Shown here: positions 1 to 6,767 of the stretch, in pieces
Layout of the letters: each line of letters starts with the position of its first letter
How positions within the stretch are numbered: position 1 is the stretch's first letter
From: Clostridia bacterium
GTDB taxonomy: Bacteria > Bacillota > Clostridia > Oscillospirales > Acutalibacteraceae
Assembly: GCA_017454565.1 (NCBI GenBank)
Contig: JAFTCS010000189.1
Span: forward strand, 1 to 11,520
Reading direction: 5' to 3'
Length of the DNA stretch: 11,520 nt
The notes under the pieces: model-generated
What the model saw: only the letters and a program-made list of their open reading frames with translations
Told to the model about the DNA's origin: nothing
The model's database searches: none
Position numbers and translations under genes: made by a program

Positions 1-255
1 CAGTGTATCCCTGTCGCAGTCACCCTTGATGTCTATGACCTTCTGCAGATGACCGCTGGTTGCGCCCTTGTTCCAAAGCTCCTGACGCGAACGGCTGTAG
101 AACCATGTGTAGCCTGTCTCAAACGTCTTGCGCATGGACTCTCTGTTCATGTAGGCAAGCATAAGCACCTGACCTGTCGAACGCTCCTGCACTATTGCGG
201 GCAGAAGATCGGCCTTTTGGAAATAATCCTCTATAAAAGCAAACTTGTCGGTCAT
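1..255 (-). CDS. hisI: Phosphoribosyl-AMP cyclohydrolase, N-terminal part (runs off left edge)
   Basis: HisI opens the purine ring of phosphoribosyl-AMP, the third step of histidine synthesis, in the cytoplasm. The first 85 codons are visible, beginning MTDKFAFIED. The family signature is clear: LMLAYMNRES at about 31-40, a WFYSRSRQELWNKG stretch at 51-64, SGHLQKV at 67-73, and the metal-binding DCDRDTL at 79-85, where the window ends. The ATG (255-253) overlaps the hisA stop as ATGA, so the two are probably translationally coupled; GAGGTGGAG lies just upstream. The C-terminus is outside the window, so it cannot be told whether this is a stand-alone HisI or a bifunctional HisIE with a pyrophosphohydrolase domain. 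Confidence 0.95.
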   Translation of the reverse strand, partial: MTDKFAFIEDYFQKADLLPAIVQERSTGQVLMLAYMNRESMRKTFETGYTWFYSRSRQELWNKGATSGHLQKVIDIKGDCDRDTL

Positions 256-1007
256 GTCTCCACCTCAGTCTCGTTTTTCTCTGCGGCGGCGACCGCATCG
301 GCTGCGGCAATAGCTCTGGGCAGATCAAGATTTCCCGTGTAGACAGCCTTGCCGCTGATAGCGCCGTAGATGTTCAGCCTTGCAAGATTTACAACATCCA
401 TAAGGTTAGCCACGCCGCCGGACGCTATGATGCTGCACTTCACCGCCGACTTCAGCTCGTCGAGCATGGTGAGATTCGGGCCTGAAAGCATGCCGTCCTT
501 GGAAATATCCGTGAAGATTATGTACTTTACTCCGATATCCTCCATCTGCTTTGCAAGCTCGATGAAGCCCACCTCAGAGGTATCTGTCCAGCCCTCTGCT
601 GAGACCATACCGTTGAGAGCGTCAATACTCACGGCTATGCGGTCGGAATATTTCTTTACGGCGGCCTTCACGAAATCAGGGTCTTTAATGGCAGCCGAAC
701 CGAGGATAACTCTGTCGATGCCGTTTTCAATGTAGAAATCCACTGCCTCCATGTCACGGATACCGCCGCCGACTTCAATTTTAAGCCCGCAGCTTTTCCT
801 GACTTCGATTATAAGGTCGGAGTTTACCCTCTTGCCGTCCTTTGCGCCGTCAAGGTCTACCATGTGCAGCCACTCGGCACCGTCACTCTGGAATTTCTTT
901 GCCGTATCAACAGCACTTTCGGCAACCTTGTGTACAGTGGAGTAATCGCCCTTGTACAATCTTACGCAGTTGCCGTCCTTGATATCAATAGCAGGTATAA
1001 TAAGCAT
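252..1007 (-). CDS. hisA: ProFAR isomerase (HisA), TIM barrel
   Basis: HisA performs the Amadori-type isomerisation of ProFAR to PRFAR, the substrate of HisFH. It is 251 residues, slightly longer than the usual 240 or so because of an alanine- and glutamate-rich C-terminal tail (about 231-251). The half-barrel pattern is intact: AIDIKDGNCVRL with catalytic Asp8, VDLDGAKDG (50-58), VGGGIRD phosphate loop (79-85), SIDALNGMV with the second catalytic Asp129, TDISKDGM (166-173) and the second phosphate loop ASGGV (195-199). The TDISKDGM and GPN pattern favours HisA over the related HisF. An AAGGA site sits about 10 bases before the ATG. hisB ends 56 bases upstream; the 3' end overlaps hisI by 4 bases. 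No hisH or hisF gene flanks it, which is unusual. Confidence 0.97.
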   Translation of the reverse strand: MLIIPAIDIKDGNCVRLYKGDYSTVHKVAESAVDTAKKFQSDGAEWLHMVDLDGAKDGKRVNSDLIIEVRKSCGLKIEVGGGIRDMEAVDFYIENGIDRVILGSAAIKDPDFVKAAVKKYSDRIAVSIDALNGMVSAEGWTDTSEVGFIELAKQMEDIGVKYIIFTDISKDGMLSGPNLTMLDELKSAVKCSIIASGGVANLMDVVNLARLNIYGAISGKAVYTGNLDLPRAIAAADAVAAAEKNETEVET

Positions 1008-1063
1008 GATATATTCATCCTTCCGATTAAGGTAATGTTTTGAATTATTACAGTGTGAGCGTT

Positions 1064-1642
1064 TCAGAGAACACCCTTTGTTGAAAGCACCTTGCTGCCG
1101 TCCAGCGGAGTGACCGCCTGACTCAGCGCATGACCCAGAGCCTTATAGAGAGCTTCGGTTATGTGGTGAGAGTTTTCTCCGTACAGCGCCCTGAGATGAA
1201 GTGTAATGCCCGCGTTAAAAGCAAAGGCCCGCATGAATTCCTTTGTCATGCAGCTGTCGTAATTACCTATGCGCTCTTCCGGAAATACGGCGTCAAACAC
1301 AAGGAACGGTCTGCCGCTGATATCCAGTGAGCAGAACCCCAGAGCTTCATCCATCGGTACATAAAAAGACCCGAATCTTGCGATGCCGCCCTTGCTGCCC
1401 AGAGCCTTGTCAAAGGCCTTGCCCAAAACTATGCCGGTATCCTCAATGGTATGGTGACAGTCTGCATAAAGGTCGCCCTTTGCCCTGACCGACAGACCGA
1501 AACCGCCGTGTACGGCAAATGCCGTAAGCATGTGGTCAAAGAAGCCTATGCCTGTGTCGATGTCGGTAAACTGTTCATCCAGTGAAAGAGTAATGCTGAT
1601 CTGTGTTTCCTTTGTGGTTCTTTCGATAACAGCACTTCGCAT
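1064..1642 (-). CDS. hisB: Imidazoleglycerol-phosphate dehydratase
   Basis: This monofunctional IGPD dehydrates imidazoleglycerol phosphate to imidazoleacetol phosphate using manganese ions. The protein is 192 residues, the usual size, with no fused HisN-type phosphatase domain. The two metal-binding repeats are present: DCHHTIED (61-68) and NSHHITEA (157-164), together with FFDHMLTAF (34-42) and the typical C-terminus STKGVL. The frame stays open upstream to an ATG at 1708, but I place the start at 1642 because GAGGTG lies 7 bases before that ATG and MRSAVIERTTKET matches the family N-terminus. It is separated from hisC by 334 bases that contain a hairpin terminator, a promoter candidate and a repeat, so it is probably at least partly transcribed on its own. 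Confidence 0.96.
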   Translation of the reverse strand: MRSAVIERTTKETQISITLSLDEQFTDIDTGIGFFDHMLTAFAVHGGFGLSVRAKGDLYADCHHTIEDTGIVLGKAFDKALGSKGGIARFGSFYVPMDEALGFCSLDISGRPFLVFDAVFPEERIGNYDSCMTKEFMRAFAFNAGITLHLRALYGENSHHITEALYKALGHALSQAVTPLDGSKVLSTKGVL

Positions 1643-1720
1643 TTGTTTCACCTCATTACGTTGTTTCCGCAGCCCTCGCCGCGGGATAATACTAATACTA
1701 TTATTCAATAAATAAATTTT

Positions 1721-1819
1721 GAAAGCCTGAGAAATCAGGGGCTTTCAGCCCCCGAACCCCTGACCCAAGGCTCTGCCTTTGGAAACCGCAAGCCTTTAAA
1801 AAGGCTTGAGCGAAACTTT
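1721..1819 (-). repeat. Modular palindromic intergenic repeat, copy A
   Basis: Read on the minus strand, this segment starts with a 34-base module (1819-1786) made of AAAGTTTCGCT, an almost perfect inverted repeat CAAGCCTTT/AAAGGCTTG (1789-1797 with 1800-1808) and GCGG. Two further hairpins follow: CCAAAGGC with GCCTTGG (1782-1765, one bulged base), and a CAGGGG/CCCCTG or GGGGCT/AGCCCC structure (1762-1736). GAAAGCC at 1721-1727 can also pair with GGCTTTC at 1740-1746. The 34-base module recurs at 11383-11416 with about 31 of 34 positions identical. I read it as a dispersed non-coding element sitting in the leader of hisB; similar CAAGCCTTT-containing elements are, from memory, common between Ruminococcus-like genes, but that was not checked. 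Confidence 0.75.
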
Positions 1820-1842
1820 ATTGTTTAATTGAATATATAGTA

Positions 1843-1890
1843 TAAACACAAAAACAGGCAATACCGCAAACATCTGCTGCGGCATTGCCT
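1843..1890 (-). terminator. Strong hairpin plus T-rich tract after hisC
   Basis: On the minus strand AGGCAATGCCGCA pairs with TGCGGTATTGCCT (13 pairs, one G-T wobble, 9-base loop; arms 1890-1878 and 1868-1856). It is followed directly by GTTTTTGTGTTT. This is a good intrinsic terminator about 87 bases after the hisC stop. On the plus strand the same hairpin is followed, after 11 bases, by a run of eight T, so weak activity in the other direction is possible. Because the promoter candidate at 1893-1921 points at the hairpin, it could instead be the 5' stem-loop of the hisB transcript. Confidence 0.75.
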
Positions 1891-1892
1891 TT

Positions 1893-1921
1893 AGTATAAC
1901 TCTTTTTTTTGAATTTGTAAA
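1893..1921 (-). promoter_or_regulatory. Internal promoter candidate for hisB-hisA-hisI
   Basis: On the minus strand TTTACA (1921-1916), a 17-base A-rich spacer and TATACT (1898-1893) give five of six matches in each box with ideal spacing. The start point would fall at the foot of the 1856-1890 hairpin, leaving a leader of about 240 bases before hisB. A hairpin at the very 5' end of a transcript usually does not terminate, so the arrangement is compatible with hisBAI expression after the upstream his transcript stops. The -35 box overlaps the inverted repeat at 1912-1927. Confidence 0.5.
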
Positions 1922-1927
1922 CAAATT
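1912..1927. repeat. Inverted repeat AATTTGT-AA-ACAAATT overlapping a -35 box
   Basis: This is a perfect inverted repeat with 7-base arms and a 2-base centre, and it covers the TTTACA box of the hisB promoter candidate. Its position suits an operator, but the AT-rich composition makes chance occurrence plausible. The same half-site forms a perfect 14-base palindrome at 6705-6718. Confidence 0.35.
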
Positions 1928-1976
1928 TTGAACAAGAATTGTTTTCTGGCGATATTTTTGATAATAGCTCTAAAAT

Positions 1977-3059
1977 TCAGCGATTTTCGGAAAGATATTT
2001 TTCTATTATGTACTTTTCTATGTACCTGAGAACTTCGGCATTTTCATCTTCGCTTCCTGTAGTAATACGAAGCGCACCGGCAGACTTGAAGAATCTCACA
2101 GCGATGCCGTTATCAAGCAGATATCCGAAAATATCCCCGGCAAGCTCTGTTCTGACAAAGACGAAATTCGCACACGGCTCAGCTATGTCAAACCTGAGGA
2201 CATACTTGTCTTTAAGCTCAAGAAAGGCTTTGTAAAGCTCCTTTGTGTTCCTGATAATAGTGTCGCGTCTTTCCTGCAAAAGCTCCTTGTGACGGTAAAC
2301 ACAGGCACCTATCTTCTGAGAAAGGGAATTGACATTATAGGGCGACTTTACTGCCCTGAGAGCATTGGTAATGGTTTTGTTTGCTGCCGCAAAGCCAAGA
2401 CGTATGGCGGCACACCCAACGGCCTTTGACGCGGTTTTCAGCACGATAAGATTATCATAGCCGGCCGCTTCGTCAAGAATAGACTGATCCCAGAAATCCA
2501 TGTATGCCTCGTCAAGCACCACAAGGGAATTAACGCTTGTCACAAGCTTCCTTGCGTCCTCTGCGCTGATACCCATGCCCGTAGGATTACACGGGTTCGA
2601 GAAAATGACCATATCGGCTTTGTTGTCATTAACGGTCTTTATAAGATCGTCAATTTTTATATTCATAAGCTCTGTCTTGCCGTAGCTGATGACTTTGTTC
2701 TCGGAAAGAAAAGAATAAAAGTTGTACATGCTGAAATCCGGGTCGGCAACCACCACAGTGCTGTTCTTTTTCAGCATAGCCGAAGCAAGCAGATAAAGCA
2801 TCTCGTCAGAACCGTTTGTAGCGGTGACTGTATCGGGATCAAGTCCGTAAAAGTCCGAAAAAGACTGTATAAGCTCCGCAGCCATAGGGTCGGGATAACG
2901 GTTGAAATCAAGATCGTTTACTATCTCCCTGATCTCGGCAAGAAGTTCCTCCGGCATTGAATAGAAGGATTCATTGGCGTCCAGCCTGATGCGGTACTGA
3001 CCCTTTATAGGCTCGTATGGCTCTAACTGACGCACCTTTTCGCATAACTGATATGGCAT
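1977..3059 (-). CDS. hisC: Histidinol-phosphate aminotransferase
   Basis: HisC transfers an amino group from glutamate to imidazoleacetol phosphate, giving histidinol phosphate; it is a cytoplasmic PLP enzyme of aminotransferase class I/II. At 360 residues it is of normal length. Visible signatures are LDANES (26-31), NGSDE (82-86), SNPCNPTG with Asn155, LDEAYMDF with Asp183 for the pyridine nitrogen, TASKAVGCAAIRLGFA with the PLP-binding Lys212 and Arg220, and ALRITTGS with the carboxylate-binding Arg331. The ATG at 3059 follows GAGGAG by 8 bases; that site is formed by the last codons and stop of hisD, 5 bases upstream. The next gene in the direction of transcription, hisB, lies beyond a terminator-like hairpin. 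Confidence 0.97.
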   Translation of the reverse strand: MPYQLCEKVRQLEPYEPIKGQYRIRLDANESFYSMPEELLAEIREIVNDLDFNRYPDPMAAELIQSFSDFYGLDPDTVTATNGSDEMLYLLASAMLKKNSTVVVADPDFSMYNFYSFLSENKVISYGKTELMNIKIDDLIKTVNDNKADMVIFSNPCNPTGMGISAEDARKLVTSVNSLVVLDEAYMDFWDQSILDEAAGYDNLIVLKTASKAVGCAAIRLGFAAANKTITNALRAVKSPYNVNSLSQKIGACVYRHKELLQERRDTIIRNTKELYKAFLELKDKYVLRFDIAEPCANFVFVRTELAGDIFGYLLDNGIAVRFFKSAGALRITTGSEDENAEVLRYIEKYIIEKYLSENR

Positions 3060-3064
3060 TTATC

Positions 3065-4354
3065 TCACTCCTCGTAACGAACGATAATAGAATTGGCGTG
3101 AGCCGTAAGGCCCTCGGTATTTGCAAAGCGGATGATGTCGTCCTTATCCTCTCTGAGAGCGCTGTCGGTGTAATATATGAAGCTGCTCTTCTTTACAAAG
3201 CTGTCAACCGAAAGCGGAGAGAAGAAACGGGCTGTTCCGCTGGTAGGAAGAACGTGGTTCGGGCCTGCAAAGTAATCTCCGAGAGGCTCTGGCGAATAGT
3301 TTCCAAGGAATACGGAGCCTGCGTTGTCAAGCTTTCCGACATATTCGAGAGGATTATTGCAGCAGACCTCAAGGTGCTCAGGCGCAAGATCATTTGCCAT
3401 CTCAACAGCCTTGTCCATGGTATCACAAACGATAATAACACCGTAATTTGTAAGTGACTCCTCGATGATCTCACGGCGGGAAAGTGTCTGCACCTGTCTT
3501 TCAAGCTCAGCGACCGTCCTGTCAGCGATATCCTGAGAGGTAGTCACCAGTATAGCGGACGCCAGCCTGTCGTGCTCCGCCTGTGACATGAGATCGGCGG
3601 CAAGGAATTTCGGGTCGGCACTTTCGTCTGCAAGCACAAGGATCTCACTGGGACCTGCTATCATATCTATATCGACTACTCCGTAAAGGAGCTTTTTAGC
3701 TGTCGCAACAAAAATGTTTCCGGGGCCTACTATTTTATCGACCTTGGGAACGATCTCTGTTCCGTAAGCAAGAGCAGCCACAGCCTGAGCGCCGCCCATA
3801 AGGAACACACGGTCTACTCCGGCAATAGCGGCAGCAGCCATGATATCCGGGTTCGGTCTGCCGTCCTTCAGCGGGGGAGTTACCATTATAAGCTCCTTTA
3901 CTCCGGCGATCTTTGCAGGAATGGCGTTCATCAGAACGGATGAGGGATAAGCTGCTGTGCCGCCCGGAACGTAAAGTCCTACCCTTGCAAGCCCTCTTAT
4001 GCGCTGCCCCATGATAACGCCGTTTTCCTTTGTGGTCAGCCAGCTCTGCTGCTTCTGGCGCTGGTGGAAATCCCTTATGTTGGCAGCCGCCTTTTCAAGC
4101 GTTTCAATAAAAGCAGGGTCACACTTTGCTGCGGCTGATTCTATCTCTGCTCTGGGAACCTCCACAGATTCCGGAGCCTTGCCGTCAAATTTTATTGTGT
4201 ATTCCCTTACGGCCTTGTCTCCGTTCTGTCTTACGTTTTCGATTATATCCTTTACTATTGCAGATACATTGTCGTTGCTGCTGCGGTTGCGTTCCTCTAC
4301 CATATTAAGGAACTCGACCTCAGTCTTTCCGTCTGCCTTTATAATGCTTATCAT
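3065..4354 (-). CDS. hisD: Histidinol dehydrogenase
   Basis: HisD carries out the last two steps, oxidising L-histidinol to L-histidine with two NAD+, as a zinc homodimer. The 429-residue length is typical. The zinc ligands known from E. coli HisD are matched by Gln258 and His261 (in SQAEHD), Asp360 (EPLGDY) and His419 (LTAHANS). The catalytic Glu-His pair is Glu326-His327 in LAPEHLEV. The signature IAGPSEILVLAD spans 232-243, and RVGLYVPGG lies at 124-132. The ATG (4354) overlaps the hisG stop as ATGA, pointing to translational coupling; AGGA lies about 10 bases upstream. No abnormality is seen. Confidence 0.98.
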   Translation of the reverse strand: MISIIKADGKTEVEFLNMVEERNRSSNDNVSAIVKDIIENVRQNGDKAVREYTIKFDGKAPESVEVPRAEIESAAAKCDPAFIETLEKAAANIRDFHQRQKQQSWLTTKENGVIMGQRIRGLARVGLYVPGGTAAYPSSVLMNAIPAKIAGVKELIMVTPPLKDGRPNPDIMAAAAIAGVDRVFLMGGAQAVAALAYGTEIVPKVDKIVGPGNIFVATAKKLLYGVVDIDMIAGPSEILVLADESADPKFLAADLMSQAEHDRLASAILVTTSQDIADRTVAELERQVQTLSRREIIEESLTNYGVIIVCDTMDKAVEMANDLAPEHLEVCCNNPLEYVGKLDNAGSVFLGNYSPEPLGDYFAGPNHVLPTSGTARFFSPLSVDSFVKKSSFIYYTDSALREDKDDIIRFANTEGLTAHANSIIVRYEE

Positions 4355-4992
4355 TGCATCTTCTTCCTTTCTTCTTCCATCTTCTGAGCAAGCTCTTCTA
4401 TCTCGTTTTTGCGGAGCTTCAGGCTTGCGGTGTTGGCTATCAGCCTTGCGGAGATCGGCGCCACGTTGTCCTCGATTATAACAAGGCCGTTCTCTTTGAG
4501 CGTAGAGCCTGTTTCAACTATATCTACGATCGCGTCCGAAAGACCAAGCAGCGGGGCAAGCTCTACCGAACCCTCTATCTTTATTATCCTGATATCCATT
4601 CCCTTTCCTTCAAAGAAGAACCGGGTCACATTCGGATACTTTGTGGCAATGGTCTTTTCGTTGTAGCCGGAATAGAAATCCGTGCCCGCCTTGCCTGCAA
4701 GAGCAAATCTGCACTTACCGAAGCCAAGGTCGAGTATCTCGTAAAAGCTTCTGCCGTTTTCCATTATGGTGTCCTTGCCTACGACGCCCAGATCGCACAC
4801 ACCGTTTTCGACGTAGGTGATAACATCGGCAGCCTTTGCCAGCACCACTTCTATCTCTCCGCTGCCAATGGGAAGAATGAGCCTTCTGCCCTTTTCCCTT
4901 ACCGCTGTGCAGTCATAGCCTGCCTGCTCCAAAAGTCCAATGGTATCCTTTTCCAGTCTGCCCTTTGTCAGAGCGATTCTTAAAGGCTTCAT
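4351..4992 (-). CDS. hisG: ATP phosphoribosyltransferase, short form (catalytic subunit)
   Basis: HisG condenses ATP and PRPP, the committed and feedback-controlled first step of the pathway. At 213 residues it is the short form lacking the C-terminal ACT-like regulatory domain, and such enzymes act as a complex with HisZ, encoded immediately upstream. Visible signatures include IALTKGRLEKDTI (6-18), LAKAADVITYVENGVCDLGVVGKD (51-74), and ELAPLLGLSDAIVDIVETGSTL (144-165), which contains the PRPP-binding loop. The start MKPLRIALTKGRL fits the family, yet its Shine-Dalgarno site is poor: AGGGA abuts the ATG and a GGGGG run lies 10 bases away. Translation may therefore depend on ribosomes finishing hisZ, whose stop is 6 bases upstream in the same frame. 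The 3' end overlaps hisD by 4 bases. Confidence 0.97.
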   Translation of the reverse strand: MKPLRIALTKGRLEKDTIGLLEQAGYDCTAVREKGRRLILPIGSGEIEVVLAKAADVITYVENGVCDLGVVGKDTIMENGRSFYEILDLGFGKCRFALAGKAGTDFYSGYNEKTIATKYPNVTRFFFEGKGMDIRIIKIEGSVELAPLLGLSDAIVDIVETGSTLKENGLVIIEDNVAPISARLIANTASLKLRKNEIEELAQKMEEERKKMQ

Positions 4993-4998
4993 TCCCTG

Positions 4999-6198
4999 TT
5001 AAACCCCCGTATCCTTTGTCCTTATCTCGCTGCCTACCACAGCAATCTGCTTTATTCCTCTCGCCCTTGCATACTCAAGAGCTTCCTCTTCCGTTTCAAA
5101 AACGCTGTTCTCGCCTATGATATTTGCCTGAGCAAGAGTCTGCGTGTACCTTATCGCCTCTATCTCATAGCCTGACTCGGCATGCACTAAAACGTCGGCT
5201 TTTTTCTTCTTTGGCACGTTGCCTCTGCTGAGCATCACCCTTGCAAGAGCATCCACATTTATACCAAAGCCGCAGGCAGGTGAAGGAGCCTCGAAGCTGT
5301 CAAGGAGATTGTCATATCTTCCGCCGATGAGCACAGGCTCACCCGAACCCATAACATATCCGCTGAAAACTATGCTGCTGTAATAGTCGTTGCGCTGCAC
5401 CAGACCCAGATCAATAATGAGCCTTTCGCCCAGACCGTACTTTGAAAGATGGTCGTAGATCTCACGGACATATCCGAGAGTCGCCAGAGCATCTTCATCG
5501 GGGCATATACGGCAGGCTTCGTCCAGCACCTCTGCTCCGCCGAAAAGACGGGGCAGTCTGCGGATAACGTCAACGTATGGTGAAGGCTCTAACTTGTCAA
5601 GCGTAGAGTTCAGCGCGGAATAGTTTTTGCTTTCAATGTAGAAGCGTATCTTTTCTCTCTTGCGCGGGCTGACCGGAAGCTTTGAAGCCAATGCCCTGAA
5701 AAATCCCGCATGACCCAGCTCTATTCTGAAATCCGGAACACACTTTGAGAGCGCGTCAATGGCCGTTGTTATTACTTCAAGGTCGGCTCTCATGCCCTTT
5801 GCACCGATAAGCTCTATGCCGGTCTGCATCACTTCGTTGCTCCTGCCGGTCAGACCGGGGTTGCAGCGGTACACGCGCTGATTATAATAAAGCCTGATAG
5901 GTTTATGGGCATTCTGCAGACGTGTAGACACCATTCTGGCAATGGGCAGCGTAGAATCCGGACGCATTACCATAAGTCTGCCCTTCGGGTCGGTCATCTT
6001 GAACATGTATTCCATAGGTATGCCTGAAATATCCTCTGAAAACAGGTCGTAGAATTCCAGACCCGGAGTGAGCACCTCATGGAATCCCCTTGAAGAGAAC
6101 ACACTGCCAAGGATAGCCGACGCTGTCCTGTTGGCAAGACATTCCTCAAACAGCAGGTCTTTTGTTCCCTCAGGCGTGATCTTTGAGTAGTTTTTCAT
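4999..6198 (-). CDS. hisZ: ATP phosphoribosyltransferase regulatory subunit (HisS paralogue)
   Basis: HisZ is a histidyl-tRNA-synthetase-like protein that does not charge tRNA but joins short HisG in an octamer and confers activity and histidine feedback. It is 399 residues. The class II core is clear: ITPEGTKDLLFEE (7-19), FKMTDPKGRLMVMRPDSTLPIAR (66-88), IRLYYNQRVYR (101-111), NEVMQTGIELIG (121-132) and LVQRNDYYSSIVFSGYV (266-282). RNDYYSSIVFSGYV resembles HisZ rather than the HisS version, GLDYYT. A short anticodon-domain-like tail (about 334-395) remains. The frame extends to an ATG at 6243, but the ATG at 6198 has GAGGA 8 bases upstream and matches the family start. HisZ rather than HisS is supported by its place directly before short-form hisG. 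It is the first gene after the operon promoter. Confidence 0.93.
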   Translation of the reverse strand: MKNYSKITPEGTKDLLFEECLANRTASAILGSVFSSRGFHEVLTPGLEFYDLFSEDISGIPMEYMFKMTDPKGRLMVMRPDSTLPIARMVSTRLQNAHKPIRLYYNQRVYRCNPGLTGRSNEVMQTGIELIGAKGMRADLEVITTAIDALSKCVPDFRIELGHAGFFRALASKLPVSPRKREKIRFYIESKNYSALNSTLDKLEPSPYVDVIRRLPRLFGGAEVLDEACRICPDEDALATLGYVREIYDHLSKYGLGERLIIDLGLVQRNDYYSSIVFSGYVMGSGEPVLIGGRYDNLLDSFEAPSPACGFGINVDALARVMLSRGNVPKKKKADVLVHAESGYEIEAIRYTQTLAQANIIGENSVFETEEEALEYARARGIKQIAVVGSEIRTKDTGV

Positions 6199-6300
6199 TT
6201 TCTTTTCCTCATTCCTGAAATTAATACAAGCAGCGTTCTGCATTCCGGCGGAAGTATAAGATATTTATATATATTTGATAATAAAACCGGACAATATACC

Positions 6301-6337
6301 CGCCGTTTTGTTGCTTTATCATATTAAAGTGATAACG
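6301..6337 (-). promoter_or_regulatory. Nested inverted repeat in the hisZ leader
   Basis: Just downstream of the predicted start point, the minus strand reads TTATCA-CTTTAATA-TGATAA, with CTTTA and TAAAG arms nested inside, at about 6335-6315. It may be an operator or a small leader hairpin. Farther on, CGGCGG near 6301-6306 could pair with CCGCCG near 6245-6250. No T-box consensus and no histidine-rich leader peptide is present in the roughly 140-base leader. I cannot assign a regulator. Confidence 0.3.
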
Positions 6338-6344
6338 TAGTAAT

Positions 6345-6373
6345 ATAATAACATAAACTCTCTGCTTTGTCAA
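6345..6373 (-). promoter_or_regulatory. Promoter of the his operon
   Basis: On the minus strand TTGACA (6373-6368), a 17-base spacer and TATTAT (6350-6345) form a near-consensus housekeeping promoter: six of six and five of six matches. The expected start point near 6338 gives a leader of about 140 bases before the hisZ ATG at 6198. Confidence 0.75.
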
Positions 6374-6767
6374 TGGTCTTATCATATAACAAATCCGCAT
6401 AAAATTCAAGACAGGCGCAAAATGTATTATTTCAAGAGCGTCCGGCTTATGCAGTTTTAGTGATTTAATATACATGTTTATTCACCATGATATACGGAAT
6501 ATCACGATAGTTCATCAATCAGTTCTTTTTATCAGGAAGTACGACTGCTTTTTAATAGTATTATAATCATATAATTATCACTCAAATGATATATCTGTTA
6601 TGCTTTCCCTACGCCACTGTGCAACATACCAAAAACAGGCAATGAATAATTAAAAAAAATATCATTTATTTTTTCACCAATAAACAGACGATTTATTTCA
6701 AAAAAATTTGTACAAATTATAAATGTATAAAAATTAATAAAATTTGTCATATTTAGGACTTGTTTTT
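6374..6767. other. AT-rich divergent intergenic region
   Basis: No gene is supported here; short open frames have no ribosome binding site or family features. The stretch is very AT-rich, especially 6540-6760, and presumably holds the plus-strand promoter for the XRE gene, though I find no convincing -35/-10 pair. It contains an inverted repeat TGATAT-ACGGA-ATATCA (6488-6504), a perfect palindrome at 6705-6718, and one half of an imperfect direct repeat (ATATTTAGGACT at 6749-6760, ATATTTTGGACT at 6809-6820). Confidence 0.5.
6705..6718. repeat. Perfect 14-base palindrome AATTTGTACAAATT
   Basis: This site lies about 305 bases upstream of the XRE gene and has the same half-site as the inverted repeat at 1912-1927, but without the 2-base spacer. 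A further AATTTGT half-site lies at 6741-6747. It could be an operator for the neighbouring XRE regulator, but AT richness makes this tentative. Confidence 0.35.

Noticed and set aside
1643..1708. An N-terminal extension of hisB to an ATG at 1708.
   Set aside because: The extra 22 residues do not match IGPD proteins, and GAGGTG is properly spaced for the ATG at 1642.
4354..4983. A 209-codon open frame on the plus strand opposite hisG.
   Set aside because: It lies fully antisense to a clearly conserved gene, has no ribosome binding site and no family features.
6199..6243. An N-terminal extension of hisZ to an ATG at 6243.
   Set aside because: The ATG at 6198 has a good GAGGA site and gives the standard class II N-terminus ITPEGTKDLL.
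6221..6326. A small frame in the hisZ leader starting MIKQQNGGY, as a possible attenuation peptide.
   Set aside because: It has no Shine-Dalgarno site and no histidine codons, so it does not look like a histidine leader peptide; its tyrosines and isoleucines follow from AT richness.
6199..6340. T-box riboswitch for histidine.
   Set aside because: The conserved AGGGTGG-type T-box sequence and an antiterminator/terminator pair are absent.
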